A DNA stretch of 64,000 nucleotides from Pseudomonas frederiksbergensis (GCF_003732665.1 NZ_MOBP01000001.1:105466-169465), one strand, 5' to 3'. Positions 36,685 through 45,591 are shown, counted from the first letter of the stretch. The notes: generated from the letters alone by a model not told the origin. Made by a program: numbers and translations.

Positions 36685-37323
36685 TTAGAACTCCCTGGCC
36701 AGCGCCAACAGACGCTGTTCGGCCTCGGCAACGGAAACCTGGAACGTCCGCTCGGCCGACTCTTCACCCTCGGTGGCGACCACTGTGATGTCGGTGATGC
36801 CAATAAAACCCAACGCCGTGCGCAGCAGCGTGTCGGCGTGGTTCATCGCCTCCAACTCTCCGCCCGGCCCGAAACCGAAGCCACCGCGACTGGTGACAAT
36901 CAGCACTTTTTTGCCCTGCACCAACGGCGCGTACTGCGCCACGCCATTGTCCAGGGTGTGATTGAAGGTCAGGCCGAGGCGCACGATTTGATCGATCCAG
37001 GCCTTGAGGCCACTGGGCACGCTGAAGTTGTGCATCGGCGTGGAAATCACCAGCAGATCGTGGCCGAGCAATTCCCCCACCAGTTGATCACTCAAGGCCA
37101 GGTCAGCCTGCATCGACAACGGCCGGGCTTCGGGCTCGGGATAAAACGCAGCGGCGATGAACGCCTCGTTGACCGGAGGAATCGACGCCCGCCCGACCTC
37201 ACGCCGGGTCAACCGCGACTGTGGATGACGGGCCTGCCACGCCGCCAAAAACACCTCGGCCAGGCGCCGGGAGTGGGAACGCTCACCACGGGGGCTGGCA
37301 TGAATCGCAAGAACTGTGCTCAT
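36685..37323 (-). CDS. azoR: FMN-dependent NADH-azoreductase
   Basis: The 212-residue flavodoxin-fold enzyme has the FMN phosphate loop [15 protein letters not shown] near residue 8. [20 protein letters not shown] lies near 95, and [11 protein letters not shown] near 139 contacts the flavin. It reduces azo compounds and quinones at the expense of NADH. The start at 37323 has AGGAG 6 bases upstream; the longer frame was rejected. It is divergent from a LysR gene that probably regulates it. Confidence 0.92.
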   Translation of the reverse strand: MSTVLAIHASPRGERSHSRRLAEVFLAAWQARHPQSRLTRREVGRASIPPVNEAFIAAAFYPEPEARPLSMQADLALSDQLVGELLGHDLLVISTPMHNFSVPSGLKAWIDQIVRLGLTFNHTLDNGVAQYAPLVQGKKVLIVTSRGGFGFGPGGELEAMNHADTLLRTALGFIGITDITVVATEGEESAERTFQVSVAEAEQRLLALAREF

Positions 37324-37413
37324 CTGATTCTCCTGAAGGACTACACTCAAACCGCTTGTGGCTTGCAGCGTGCGGCTTATTCCTGCTTCGCTCAAATGAG
37401 CAAAAATCAGTCA

Positions 37414-37432
37414 GGATGAATCCATTTCATCC
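37414..37432. promoter_or_regulatory. LysR-type operator in the azoR/lysR gap
   Basis: GGATGAA-TCCAT-TTCATCC is a perfect 7-bp inverted repeat with a 5-bp centre and contains a T-N11-A core. It ends 12 bases before the LysR start, suggesting autoregulation, and lies ~90 bases upstream of azoR. Confidence 0.6.
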
Positions 37433-37444
37433 GTGGAGTATTGA

Positions 37445-38386
37445 ATGTTCGCCTCGCTACCGCTGACCGCCCTGCGCGCCTTCGAATCCGCTTCGCGCCT
37501 GCTGAGTTTCAAGGCTGCCGCCGAAGAACTTTCGGTGACGCCCACGGCGATTTCCCATCAGATCCGCTCATTGGAGAGCTGGCTCGGCATTGCCCTGTTC
37601 GAACGCCTGCCCCGGCAAGTACGCCTCACCGATGGCGGCGAGCGTCTGTTCCAGAGCCTGCACGGCGCCTTGCTGGAAGTGGCGCAAAGCGTCGACACCC
37701 TGCGCCCGCAACGCAGCGGCGCGAGCCTGACGATCTCCACCACCGCCGCGTTCGCCGCGCTGTGGCTGGTGCCACGACTCGGACGTTTTTATGCCCGGCA
37801 CCCGAACATCAGCCTGCGGCTCGACACCCATTGCGAAGTCATCGATCTGCACCAAGACGCCAGCGTCGATCTGGTGCTGCGCTACAGCCTCGGCGACTAC
37901 CCGAACCTGTATGGGCAGTGCCTGTTCGACGAATCCTTCGGTGTATATGGCTCTCCCGAACAGGTCGCATTGGCTTCCAGTCGAGTGCCCACGCTGATCA
38001 GCGTGCGTTGGCACAACTCCAAGCTTTACGCCCATGGCTGGGAGGCGTGGTGTGCGCAGTCGGGCGAGAGCTGGCTGAGCGGACAACCGGCCGTGCGCGA
38101 ATACGACGAAGAGCATTACGCCCTGCAAGCGGCGATTGCCGGGCAAGGGCTGGTGCTGGCGAGCAATATCCTGGTGTCCGAAAGCGTGGCCAGCGGGTTG
38201 CTGGTGGCTTACAAGGGCGAGGTTCAGGTCGATGGCGCCGGTTACAGCGCGCTATGTGTGCCCGGGCGCGAACGGCACCCGCCGGTGCGGGCGTTTTTTG
38301 AATGGCTGCGTGAAGAGGCGCGGCTGTCGGGGCACACCTTGCGTGATCCAGATCAACAGAGGCTGACCGCTGGCTCAATTACATAA
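37445..38386 (+). CDS. LysR-family transcriptional regulator, GcvA-like
   Basis: The 313-residue regulator has an N-terminal winged helix (LTALRAFESASRLLSFKAAA; VTPTAISHQIRSLESWLGIA) and a periplasmic-binding-like effector domain. The GcvA-type markers are FERLPRQVRLTDGGE and LTISTTAAFAALWLVPRL. It is divergent from azoR and SMR genes with an operator-like palindrome between. The effector is unknown. Confidence 0.92.
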   Translation: MFASLPLTALRAFESASRLLSFKAAAEELSVTPTAISHQIRSLESWLGIALFERLPRQVRLTDGGERLFQSLHGALLEVAQSVDTLRPQRSGASLTISTTAAFAALWLVPRLGRFYARHPNISLRLDTHCEVIDLHQDASVDLVLRYSLGDYPNLYGQCLFDESFGVYGSPEQVALASSRVPTLISVRWHNSKLYAHGWEAWCAQSGESWLSGQPAVREYDEEHYALQAAIAGQGLVLASNILVSESVASGLLVAYKGEVQVDGAGYSALCVPGRERHPPVRAFFEWLREEARLSGHTLRDPDQQRLTAGSIT

Positions 38387-38477
38387 AACTTTCTGCAACG
38401 CTCATCACTCACACCTTAAGTAGCGATCACGTCCTCAGAGGCGTGACGCAAACCGGATTAGCCTCCAGGAGATCGAG

Positions 38478-39008
38478 ATGAGCGACATGCATTTGTCTGA
38501 TAAAACCACCCTGCGCGAGCGGGCCCGCAAGAACGTCGAAAACGGTGCCGTGACCGAAGGTTACAGCGCCGACCGCGAAGAAGTGCTGCGCCTGCTCAAC
38601 GAATCGCTGGCCACGGAATTGGTCTGCGTGTTGCGCTACAAGCGTCACTACTTCATGGCCAACGGCCTCAAGGCCCACGTGGCCGCCGACGAATTCCTCG
38701 AACACGCGACCCAGGAAGCCGAACACGCCGACCGCTTGGCCGAGCGTATCGTGCAACTGGGCGGCGAGCCGGAATTCAACCCCGACCTGCTGTCGAAAAA
38801 CTCCCACGCCCAGTACGTGGCCGGGAATAACCTCAAGGAAATGGTCTACGAAGACCTGGTCGCCGAGCGGATCGCCATCGACAGCTACCGCGAGATCATC
38901 CAGTACATCGGCGAAAAAGACCCGACCACCCGGCGCATCTTCGAAGACATCCTGGCCCAGGAAGAAGAGCATGCCGATGATATGGCCGACATTCTGAAAG
39001 ATTTGTAG
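38478..39008 (+). CDS. Ferritin-like / bacterioferritin-family protein
   Basis: The 176-residue four-helix protein carries the di-iron pattern of bacterioferritins: LNESLATELVCVLRYKRHYF near residue 41, LEHATQEAEHADRL near 76, EDLVAERIAIDSYREII near 124 and ILAQEEEHADDM near 159. It resembles the PA4880 product, which also lies between ureC and ureE in P. aeruginosa (from memory). No haem-ligand methionine can be confirmed. GGAG lies 10 bases upstream. Iron storage or DNA protection are likely roles. Confidence 0.88.
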   Translation: MSDMHLSDKTTLRERARKNVENGAVTEGYSADREEVLRLLNESLATELVCVLRYKRHYFMANGLKAHVAADEFLEHATQEAEHADRLAERIVQLGGEPEFNPDLLSKNSHAQYVAGNNLKEMVYEDLVAERIAIDSYREIIQYIGEKDPTTRRIFEDILAQEEEHADDMADILKDL

Positions 39009-39024
39009 CGCCTGTCGGGCAGCC

Positions 39025-39096
39025 TTCGCGAGCAAGCCCGCTCCCACATTAGATCTGTGAACACCGATCCATTGTGGGAGCGGGCTTGCTCGCGAA
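39025..39096. repeat. REP doublet, F-R arrangement
   Basis: Facing REP copies with a 24-bp spacer (TTAGATCTGTGAACACC, related to the spacer at 1394) lie between convergent genes. Confidence 0.9.
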
Positions 39097-39119
39097 GGCG
39101 TCTTAATAGAAGCCGAAAA

Positions 39120-41195
39120 TCACTTGGTTGACTTAACGGTCACAGGCGCCTTGCCCGCCTTCATCTGCTCCAACAACGGCGCACACTGGTTCGGCTCGCC
39201 ACCACTGGGCGCCACCAGCGCCAATAACCCCGCCGCCGGTGCGGCGATCACGCCCAGCGCCACCATCCCCGCCCCGCGCAGCATCAGCGGCACGGCTTTC
39301 ACGCCGGCATCCGGTTTGATGAACTTGCCCCGCACATACAGCGGCGAACGCAGAGAAATCAGACGCCAGCCCTTGGATTCCGGGGTGACGGTCAAGTCCA
39401 GTTGTTCCGTGGCCATGTTCGCGGTGCCATCGATGTAGATGATCGCGTTCTCGGTATCGAACACAAACAAATGGGTGGTCGCCAGGCCGGTCTTGATGTC
39501 GAAGTCCGCCGCCGCACAATTGATCTTCACTTCCTTGTCGCCAAAGATCTTGCCCACCACGTAGTTGCCGACGTTGAGCCCCGCCAGTTCCATCAACTCG
39601 CGGCTGATGGCGCCATCGTTGATCAGCATTTTCAGCTTGCCGTTGGAACTGCCCAACAACTTGGCCACCGAGTTGCCGCGACCGGCGATATCAGCATCGC
39701 CGTTCAATTCGCCGAAACTGGTTTTCATCGGTTCGAAAGTCGGGAACAACTGCTTGAGCTTGAAACCGCGAGCGGTGAGCTTGGCCTGGCCTTCCAACGG
39801 TTCGGTGCGGCCATTGAGGCGAATCTGCGCGTCGAGCTTGCCGCCGGCCACGCCGAAACGCAGGGGCTCCAGGCTGAGCAAGCCATCGGTCAGCACCAGA
39901 TGCGTATAAAGGTCAGTGAACGGCAGTTTCTCGCTGTGGACGATGCGTTTGCCGGTGAATTCGACATCGGCGTCCATATCCCGCCAGCGCTCGGTCTTGA
40001 ACTCCTCGACCGGCAACACCTTGTCCGTCGGTTGCTTGCTTTCACCGCCACGGGCCTTTTGCTTGGCGTTGGAATCGGCGCCGATCAGCGGCGCAAGGTC
40101 GGCAAACAGCAATTGATTGGAGACCAGCGCGCCGCTGAGTTTTGGCCGTGGCTGGCTGGCGACGTAGGCCAGGTCGCCATGAATGTCGCTGTCACCGATC
40201 TTGCCGTTGAAGCCCTCGTAGCGAAACTGCGCGCCGGCGGGGTCATGCAGTTTGGCGGTCAAGTGGCCGTCGGTGGCGTAGGGCGGCGAGTCCGGCAGGG
40301 TGACGCCGGTCAATGGGTAAAGATTGGCCAGGCTGCTGCCGGCGAGTTTCAGGCGCAGGTCCAGCGCGCCGAGGTTCAGCGGATCGGTGAGCGTGCCTGC
40401 CAGCTCGACGCTGGTGTCGGCGATCTTGGCCTGGGCTTGCAGCGGAAACGGCTTGGCCGCGTCCTGCAAGGCCAGCAGGCCACCGATCTTGCCTTCCCCG
40501 GTCAGTTTCTGTTGGTGGTATTGGCCTTTCACTTTGAAGGCGAAGGCATAGTCCTGGGGTGCGCCGCCCTTTTCCAGCGCGGTTTTCGCCGCTTTGTCGC
40601 CGACGATATCGCTGAATGGGATCGGTTTGCCGAGCGGGTCGATCAGCACGTCGAGTTGGGTTTTCAGGCTTTGGTCGTCGAGGGTGACGTGGCCCTTGTC
40701 GAAACCGATGGCGCCGATGTCCACCACCCAGTTCGAGGGTTCGGCGTTGGGGTCCTTGGGGTCGAACTTGAAGGTCCAGTTGGCGCGACCGTCGGCCAGG
40801 CGTTGGAGGTCGGCGTTGGGCTCGGTCAGGTCGATGCGCGGAATGACCACGCGCTGGGCCAGCAACGCCAGCGGCGAGATGCGCAACTCGACGCGTTTGA
40901 GGGTGACCATCTGCGGCTGCTTCGACCAGTCCGGGTTGCCCAGGCTCAAGTCCTCGGCCACCACGTGCGGCCACGGCACCCAGGCGCGCCAGCCACCTTC
41001 ATCGAGTTCGCGCCGCCACACCACCGCGAGGTTGCCATTAATGGCGAACGGGCGATGCAACTCTTCGGAGACTTTGGCGTTGAGGGGCGGTTTGATCCGG
41101 TTCCAATCGAAGAACACGATGACCAGAACCAGTATCGCCAGCAGGACAACAAGGGTGGCGAGGGTCCAGCTGATTATTTTTGAAGTGCGCGTCAT
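39120..41195 (-). CDS. AsmA family protein
   Basis: The 691-residue protein has one N-terminal membrane helix (LATLVVLLAILVLVIVFFDW) followed by DWNRIKPPLNAKVSEELHRP, the AsmA start motif. A long beta-rich region leads to the AsmA C-terminal domain with ISRELMELAGLNVGNYVVGK near residue 535. AsmA-like proteins bridge the inner membrane and periplasm and are linked to lipid transport between membranes. CAGGAGC lies 9 bases before the ATG at 41195. A His-free C-terminal extension carries CAPLLEQMKAGKAP. Confidence 0.92.
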   Translation of the reverse strand: MTRTSKIISWTLATLVVLLAILVLVIVFFDWNRIKPPLNAKVSEELHRPFAINGNLAVVWRRELDEGGWRAWVPWPHVVAEDLSLGNPDWSKQPQMVTLKRVELRISPLALLAQRVVIPRIDLTEPNADLQRLADGRANWTFKFDPKDPNAEPSNWVVDIGAIGFDKGHVTLDDQSLKTQLDVLIDPLGKPIPFSDIVGDKAAKTALEKGGAPQDYAFAFKVKGQYHQQKLTGEGKIGGLLALQDAAKPFPLQAQAKIADTSVELAGTLTDPLNLGALDLRLKLAGSSLANLYPLTGVTLPDSPPYATDGHLTAKLHDPAGAQFRYEGFNGKIGDSDIHGDLAYVASQPRPKLSGALVSNQLLFADLAPLIGADSNAKQKARGGESKQPTDKVLPVEEFKTERWRDMDADVEFTGKRIVHSEKLPFTDLYTHLVLTDGLLSLEPLRFGVAGGKLDAQIRLNGRTEPLEGQAKLTARGFKLKQLFPTFEPMKTSFGELNGDADIAGRGNSVAKLLGSSNGKLKMLINDGAISRELMELAGLNVGNYVVGKIFGDKEVKINCAAADFDIKTGLATTHLFVFDTENAIIYIDGTANMATEQLDLTVTPESKGWRLISLRSPLYVRGKFIKPDAGVKAVPLMLRGAGMVALGVIAAPAAGLLALVAPSGGEPNQCAPLLEQMKAGKAPVTVKSTK

Positions 41196-41378
41196 TGCAC
41201 AGGGCTCCTGAATACGACTGAGCGCCTGACTGCGACGCACGTTTTGAAACGTTAGGCCAGAACCGGCCTGCCATGAAGCTACGACTGGAAAACGGCTCGC
41301 AGGTTTAACTGAAAATGCCTCTTAACGCTCAAATAATCGGCCGCCGACAAAGTGCGCCCGCTTCCAGCGTTACCGTCC

Positions 41379-41466
41379 CCGCACTTTTGTGCGGCACGAG
41401 TGGGTCGAAAATACCCACCTCGGTGCAAAACCGGTCGCCGGAGAGGCCCGTTCTAGAGCCTCCGCA
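41379..41466 (+). other. Run of hairpins upstream of the repeat-protein gene
   Basis: CCGCAC/GTGCGG, then GCACGAGTGGGT pairing with ACCCACCTCGGTGC (two bulges), then CGGAG/CTCCG follow one another in 88 bases. They may be a structured leader, a small RNA or a terminator remnant. The 387-bp gap 41196-41582 holds no convincing gene. Confidence 0.3.
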
Positions 41467-41472
41467 CGGAAC

Positions 41473-41489
41473 AATCAATTCTGTTGATT
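41473..41489. promoter_or_regulatory. Inverted repeat AATCAA-N5-TTGATT
   Basis: A perfect 6-bp inverted repeat lies 94 bases upstream of the repeat-protein start, in AT-rich sequence suited to a promoter. The half-sites resemble FNR/ANR halves but in the reverse order, so the binding factor is unknown. Confidence 0.3.
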
Positions 41490-41582
41490 ATTACCATTGC
41501 GTTTATGAACTTTTATATCGACTTATCGAGAGTAGCATTGCCCTCGTACCCACTTTATCGCCCTCCCAAGGAGCAACCCATC

Positions 41583-42131
41583 ATGAAACGCCAATTACTG
41601 CTTAGCCTGACCCTCTCGATGCTAGCCAGCACCGCTTTTGCTCTGCCAGCCGCTGATCAGGCCACACCGCAAGTCAAAACCAGCCACTCCGTATTCAGCC
41701 AAACCGTCGCAGCCGATGGTTCGGATCGCACTCCACAGGGTCAAACCCTGGCTGAAAACGGTCGTAACCGCCTCGAAGAAAAAGGCCTGGTTCAAGATGG
41801 CTCGGACCGCACCCCACAAGGTCAAGCCCTTGCCGAAAACGGTCGTAACCGCTTAGAAGAAAAAGGTCTGGTTCAAGATGGCTCGGACCGTAACCCACAA
41901 GGTCAAGCCCTGGCTTCTGACGGTTCGGATCGCACTCCACAAGGCCAGACCCTCGCTGCTGATGGTTCCGACCGCACCCCACAAGGCCAGACCCTCGCTG
42001 CTGACGGTTCCGACCGCACTCCACAAGGCCAGACCCTCGCTGCTGATGGTTCGGACCGCACTCCACAAGGCCAGACCCTTGCTGAAGGTGGTGGTGACCG
42101 TGTAATCGAACGCAACAGCGCTGTGAGCTGA
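41583..42131 (+). CDS. Small secreted protein with seven DGSDRTPQGQTLA repeats
   Basis: The 182-residue protein has a signal peptide (LLLSLTLSMLASTAFALPA). Seven copies of a 13-14 residue unit DGSDR(T/N)PQGQ(T/A)LA follow. The first two are separated from the next by ENGRNRLEEKGLVQ, and the last four are nearly perfect tandem copies. The tail is GGGDRVIERNSAVS. The product is hydrophilic, without cysteines, and probably disordered in the periplasm. Similar small Pseudomonas proteins are often labelled phage infection protein, without proof of function. AAGGAG lies 10 bases before the start and an intrinsic terminator follows. Confidence 0.85.
   Translation: MKRQLLLSLTLSMLASTAFALPAADQATPQVKTSHSVFSQTVAADGSDRTPQGQTLAENGRNRLEEKGLVQDGSDRTPQGQALAENGRNRLEEKGLVQDGSDRNPQGQALASDGSDRTPQGQTLAADGSDRTPQGQTLAADGSDRTPQGQTLAADGSDRTPQGQTLAEGGGDRVIERNSAVS
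41920..42087 (+). repeat. Tandem 42-bp coding repeats, four units
   Basis: Four head-to-tail units of 42 bp (GACGGTTCGGATCGCACTCC... type) encode the last four 14-residue protein repeats. The near identity at the DNA level suggests recent expansion and a copy number that may differ between strains. Confidence 0.85.
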
Positions 42132-42150
42132 GCCCATGGCGGCCCTGAAA

Positions 42151-42178
42151 AAAAGCCCAATCCCTGGATTGGGCTTTT
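42151..42178 (+). terminator. Intrinsic terminator of the repeat-protein gene
   Basis: AAAAGCCCAATCC and GGATTGGGCTTTT form a perfect 13-bp stem 19 bases after the stop codon, with T-rich sequence following. Confidence 0.85.
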
Positions 42179-42295
42179 GACTTTTATAGCGCCACGCAAC
42201 TTCCTCGCTTGAACCCGCCCCCCGATCCCCGTTCGACGCCGGCAAAGCCGATTTGCTAGAGTGCGCCGCTGTCCTGTCCAGAAAACACCCTTGCG

Positions 42296-42928
42296 ATGCT
42301 GCCCCGCGCCGAACAGAAACAACAGACCCGCAGTGCCCTGATGGACGCCGCTCGCCATTTGATGGAGTCCGGCCGAGGATTCGGCAGCCTGAGCCTGCGC
42401 GAAGTGGCGAAAACCGCCGGGATCGTGCCCACCGGTTTCTACCGGCATTTTGCCGATATGGACGAACTGGGCCTGGTGCTGGTCAGCGAAGTCGGCCAGA
42501 CCTTCCGCGAAACCATTCGCCTGGTACGCCACAACGAATTCGTCATGGGCGGCATCATCGATGCCTCGGTGCGGATCTTCCTCGATGTGGTCAGCGCCAA
42601 CCGTTCGCAATTCCTGTTTCTCGCCCGCGAGCAGTACGGCGGCTCGATGCCGGTGCGCCAGGCCATTGGCCGCTTGCGCGAAGACATCAGCTCTGACCTC
42701 GCCTGCGACCTGTCGCTGATGCCAAAGCTGCAACACTTGGATATCGACGGGTTGAGCGTCATGGCTGACCTGATCGTGAAAAGCGTGTTCGCCACCCTGC
42801 CCGACATCATCGACCCGCCGCTTGAAGCGTTGCCGGAACACCTGACGCCCCAGGCGAAGATTACGCAGCAATTGCGCTTCATCTTTATCGGCCTCAAACA
42901 CTGGCAAGGTTTGGGAAGCACCGAATAA
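42296..42928 (+). CDS. desT: TetR-family regulator DesT
   Basis: The 210-residue protein has a TetR helix-turn-helix (FGSLSLREVAKTAGIVPTGF, then YRHFADMDELG). The sequence throughout resembles P. aeruginosa DesT, which represses the acyl-CoA desaturase operon desCB in response to unsaturated/saturated acyl-CoA ratio. Supporting synteny: in P. aeruginosa desT also precedes ureEFG. Here, however, no desaturase gene is adjacent; the neighbour upstream is the repeat protein. It is related to E. coli FabR, the alternative label. Confidence 0.85.
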   Translation: MLPRAEQKQQTRSALMDAARHLMESGRGFGSLSLREVAKTAGIVPTGFYRHFADMDELGLVLVSEVGQTFRETIRLVRHNEFVMGGIIDASVRIFLDVVSANRSQFLFLAREQYGGSMPVRQAIGRLREDISSDLACDLSLMPKLQHLDIDGLSVMADLIVKSVFATLPDIIDPPLEALPEHLTPQAKITQQLRFIFIGLKHWQGLGSTE

Positions 42929-42932
42929 CCCC

Positions 42933-43022
42933 TGTGGGAGCGGGCTTGCTCGCGAAGGCGGCTTGTCAGTCAACGTAGATGTTGAATGTTATGCCGCCTT
43001 CGCGAGCAAGCCCGCTCCCACA
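42933..43022. repeat. REP doublet, R-F arrangement
   Basis: Outward REP copies with a spacer holding GATGTTGAATGT lie between desT and the ureEFG promoter region; the second arm ends one base before the NtrC-like palindrome. Confidence 0.9.
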
Positions 43023-43023
43023 T

Positions 43024-43053
43024 TTGGTGCATGAAGAATCCTTCACGCACCAA
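43024..43053. promoter_or_regulatory. NtrC-like palindrome upstream of ureE
   Basis: TTGGTGC and GCACCAA flank an inner TGAAG/CTTCA pair; 26 of 30 positions are self-complementary. It contains the half-sites TGGTGC and GCACCA and lies 75-104 bases upstream of the sigma-54 promoter. Confidence 0.55.
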
Positions 43054-43127
43054 TCTGACCCAAAACCCCGCAACATCCTGCAACAACTACTACTCTCCGA
43101 CAGGGTTTTCCTACGCATCGCCCCGAT

Positions 43128-43142
43128 TGGCAAGCCCCTTGC
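43128..43142 (+). promoter_or_regulatory. Sigma-54 promoter of ureEFG-hupE
   Basis: TGGCAAGCCCCTTGC, followed by T, matches TGGCAC-N5-TTGCT with one mismatch and exact GG-N10-GC spacing. The predicted start of transcription is near 43153, 27 bases before ureE. Confidence 0.8.
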
Positions 43143-43179
43143 TCTAGCCTGAGCATTGTCCTTTGCTGGAAGCTTTCCG

Positions 43180-43680
43180 ATGCTGGTGATTCATCGCAGA
43201 ATCGACCCTCAACCCGTCTGGGCCGCCGAGTTACACCTGACCTTCGAAGCCCGGAGCAAAAGCCGCCTGCGCTGTTTCAGTGCCGAGCAGGAAGACGTCG
43301 GATTATTTCTGGAGCGTGGTCAGCCGCCGCTGTATGACGGCGAATGCCTGCAGGCCGAAGATGGCCGCATCGTTCGCGTCTGCGCCCGCCCCGAACAACT
43401 GCTGCACGTCACCTGCGCCAATGCCTTCGAACTGACCCGCGCCGCCTATCACCTCGGTAACCGCCACGTCGCCCTGCAAGTCGGTGACGGCTGGCTGCGT
43501 TTGCTCGACGATTACGTGCTCAAGGCCATGCTCGAACAGCTGGATGCCAAGGTCGATAACATCGAAACACCGTTCCAGCCGGAACACGGCGCCTATGGCG
43601 GCGGCCATCATCACTCGCGGCACGGCGACGAAGATTTCAACTACCCGCCGAAACTGCATCAGTTCGGCGTACGCCTATGA
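43180..43680 (+). CDS. ureE: Urease nickel metallochaperone UreE
   Basis: The 166-residue protein has the UreE N-terminal domain (LTFEARSKSRLRCFS; VGLFLERGQPPLYDGECLQA) and the metal-binding core AYHLGNRHVALQV, in which the histidine binds Ni2+. The C-terminal tail is His-rich (GGGHHHSRHGDED), giving extra nickel storage. The start at 43180 fits the family and the sigma-54 leader. It overlaps ureF by 4 bases. Confidence 0.96.
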   Translation: MLVIHRRIDPQPVWAAELHLTFEARSKSRLRCFSAEQEDVGLFLERGQPPLYDGECLQAEDGRIVRVCARPEQLLHVTCANAFELTRAAYHLGNRHVALQVGDGWLRLLDDYVLKAMLEQLDAKVDNIETPFQPEHGAYGGGHHHSRHGDEDFNYPPKLHQFGVRL

Positions 43681-44351
43681 ACCCAGCCTGGGCGCTGTTG
43701 CGCCTGGCCAGTCCGCAATTGCCGATTGGCGGCTACAGCTATTCCCAGGGTCTGGAAATGGCGGTGGATAACGGTCGGGTGACCGATGCCGCCAGCGCCA
43801 GGCGCTGGATCAGTGATCAATTGCTGCTCAACCTCGCGCGTTTCGAAGCGCCGTTGCTGCTCGCCCATTGCGTGGCCGCCGCAGAAGAGAACTGGGCTGA
43901 ACTGCTGCAACGCTGCGAAGAACATCGCGCCAGCCGCGAAACCCGCGAGTTGCATCAGGAGAGTCGGCAGATGGGCTATTCGTTGCAGCAACTGCTCAAC
44001 GGCTTGCCGGAACTGGATGCGCCAGCCCGGGCCTTTCTTGAACAACGTCCTGAACCGCACCTGGCCCTGGGCTGGGCGCTGGCCGCCCGCGCCTGGGGGA
44101 TAAGTCCGCAAGACGCCCTGGCCGCGTGGCTCTGGAGTTGGCTGGAAAACCAATTGGCGGTGTTGATGAAAACCCTGCCCCTGGGCCAACAAGCCGCCCA
44201 GCGCCTGACCAGTCAACTGCTGCCGCTGCTGCAAGAAGCCCAGCACAACGCCACCCGCATCAACCCCGAACACTATGGCAGCGCCGCTTTCGGCCTGTCC
44301 CTGGCATGCATGGCCCATGAGCGCCAGTACAGCCGTTTGTTTCGCTCCTAG
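43677..44351 (+). CDS. ureF: Urease accessory protein UreF
   Basis: The 224-residue all-helical protein starts [26 protein letters not shown] in two blocks, the standard UreF signature, and contains [15 protein letters not shown] near residue 97. It bridges UreD and UreG on apo-urease and gates nickel insertion. The gene overlaps ureE and is followed after 23 bases by ureG. Confidence 0.95.
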   Translation: MNPAWALLRLASPQLPIGGYSYSQGLEMAVDNGRVTDAASARRWISDQLLLNLARFEAPLLLAHCVAAAEENWAELLQRCEEHRASRETRELHQESRQMGYSLQQLLNGLPELDAPARAFLEQRPEPHLALGWALAARAWGISPQDALAAWLWSWLENQLAVLMKTLPLGQQAAQRLTSQLLPLLQEAQHNATRINPEHYGSAAFGLSLACMAHERQYSRLFRS

Positions 44352-44374
44352 GGCCCTTTATTTTGGAGAAGCAT

Positions 44375-44989
44375 ATGAACACACAACCCCTGCGCGTCGG
44401 CATCGGCGGCCCGGTCGGCTCCGGCAAAACCGCCCTGACTTTGGCCCTGTGCCTGGCCCTGCGTGACCGCTACAACCTGGCGGTGGTGACCAACGACATC
44501 TACACCCGCGAAGACGCCGACTTTCTGGTGCGCAACGAAGCATTGGCACCGGAACGCATCATCGGCGTGGAAACCGGCGGCTGCCCGCACACGGCGATCC
44601 GCGAAGACGCTTCGATCAACCTCGAAGCCGTGGACCAGTTGAACCGGCGCTTTCCGGGGCTGGACCTGATCATTGTCGAGTCCGGTGGCGACAACCTTTC
44701 GGCGACTTTCAGCCCGGAACTGTCCGACCTGACCATCTACGTGATCGACGTTTCGGCCGGCGACAAGTTGCCGCGCAAGGGCGGGCCGGGGATCTGCAAA
44801 TCCGATTTGCTGGTGATCAACAAGGTCGACCTCGCGCCCCTGGTCGGTGCATCGCTGGAGCTGATGGACAGCGACACCAAGCGCATGCGCAACGGCAAGC
44901 CATTCGTCTTCAGCAACCAGAAGACCGGCCTGGGCCTGGAAGACATCATCGCCTTTATCGAACGCCAGGGCCTGCTGACCGCAGCCTGA
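44375..44989 (+). CDS. ureG: Urease maturation GTPase UreG
   Basis: The 204-residue SIMIBI GTPase has the P-loop [15 protein letters not shown] near residue 9. [14 protein letters not shown] lies near 36, the CPH nickel motif is in [13 protein letters not shown] near 67, and the G4 motif is [12 protein letters not shown] near 143. GTP hydrolysis drives nickel delivery to urease. GGAG lies 6 bases before the ATG; a TTG four codons upstream was rejected. Confidence 0.97.
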   Translation: MNTQPLRVGIGGPVGSGKTALTLALCLALRDRYNLAVVTNDIYTREDADFLVRNEALAPERIIGVETGGCPHTAIREDASINLEAVDQLNRRFPGLDLIIVESGGDNLSATFSPELSDLTIYVIDVSAGDKLPRKGGPGICKSDLLVINKVDLAPLVGASLELMDSDTKRMRNGKPFVFSNQKTGLGLEDIIAFIERQGLLTAA

Positions 44990-45018
44990 TCACGACTTAT
45001 CAACAAGGAAGCTTATCC

Positions 45019-45591
45019 ATGACACTGAAACGCATCCTGGGCGCCCTGGCCCTGCTGCTGACCCCCGCCATCGCTTTCGCCCACCCGGGCCACGGCGACA
45101 ACGGTTTGATCGCCGGCATCAGCCACCCGATTGGCGGCATCGATCACCTGTTGGCGATGGTCGCGGTGGGTTTGTGGGCCGCGCAGCAGAAAGGCGCGGC
45201 ACGCTGGGCGCTGCCCTGCACATTCGTCGGCACCATGCTGATCGGCGGTTTGCTTGGGTTTGAAGGGCTGAACCTGCCGGCGCTGGAAAGCGGGATTGCT
45301 GCGTCGGTATTGGCGCTGGGTCTGGCGGTGGCATTGGCGGTGCGTCCACCGTTGAGCGTGGCGGTTGGGGCAACGGCATTGTTTGCGCTGTTCCATGGCG
45401 TGGCCCATGGGCTGGAGTTGCCGGATATGTCGAGCCCTTGGGCATATGCCGCTGGTTTCGTAGCGGCGACGGCGGCGTTGCATGGCTTGGGTTATGCGGT
45501 GGTTCGCGTGCTGCCTCAAGCGGCGGCGCCGTTGATTCGCGTGGCGGGGGCGGCTTCGGCGGCGACCGGGGTTTGGTTGTTGGCCGGTTGA
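45019..45591 (+). CDS. hupE: HupE/UreJ nickel permease
   Basis: The 190-residue membrane protein has a signal peptide and then HPGHGDNGLIAGISHPIGGID, split, with the HPIGGIDH motif that coordinates nickel in this family. About six helices follow, with FHGVAHGLELP near residue 116 as the second signature. It would import nickel for urease. It is the last gene of the ureEFG transcript. A REP doublet follows. Confidence 0.93.
   Translation: MTLKRILGALALLLTPAIAFAHPGHGDNGLIAGISHPIGGIDHLLAMVAVGLWAAQQKGAARWALPCTFVGTMLIGGLLGFEGLNLPALESGIAASVLALGLAVALAVRPPLSVAVGATALFALFHGVAHGLELPDMSSPWAYAAGFVAATAALHGLGYAVVRVLPQAAAPLIRVAGAASAATGVWLLAG

Noticed and set aside
41315..41605. A 96-codon plus-strand frame upstream of the repeat-protein gene
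   Set aside because: It runs through the hairpins and into the signal peptide coding region in another frame, with no ribosome binding site.
41710..42090. Regular repeats that might look like a CRISPR array
   Set aside because: The units are head to tail without unique spacers, are in frame, and encode a protein repeat behind a signal peptide.
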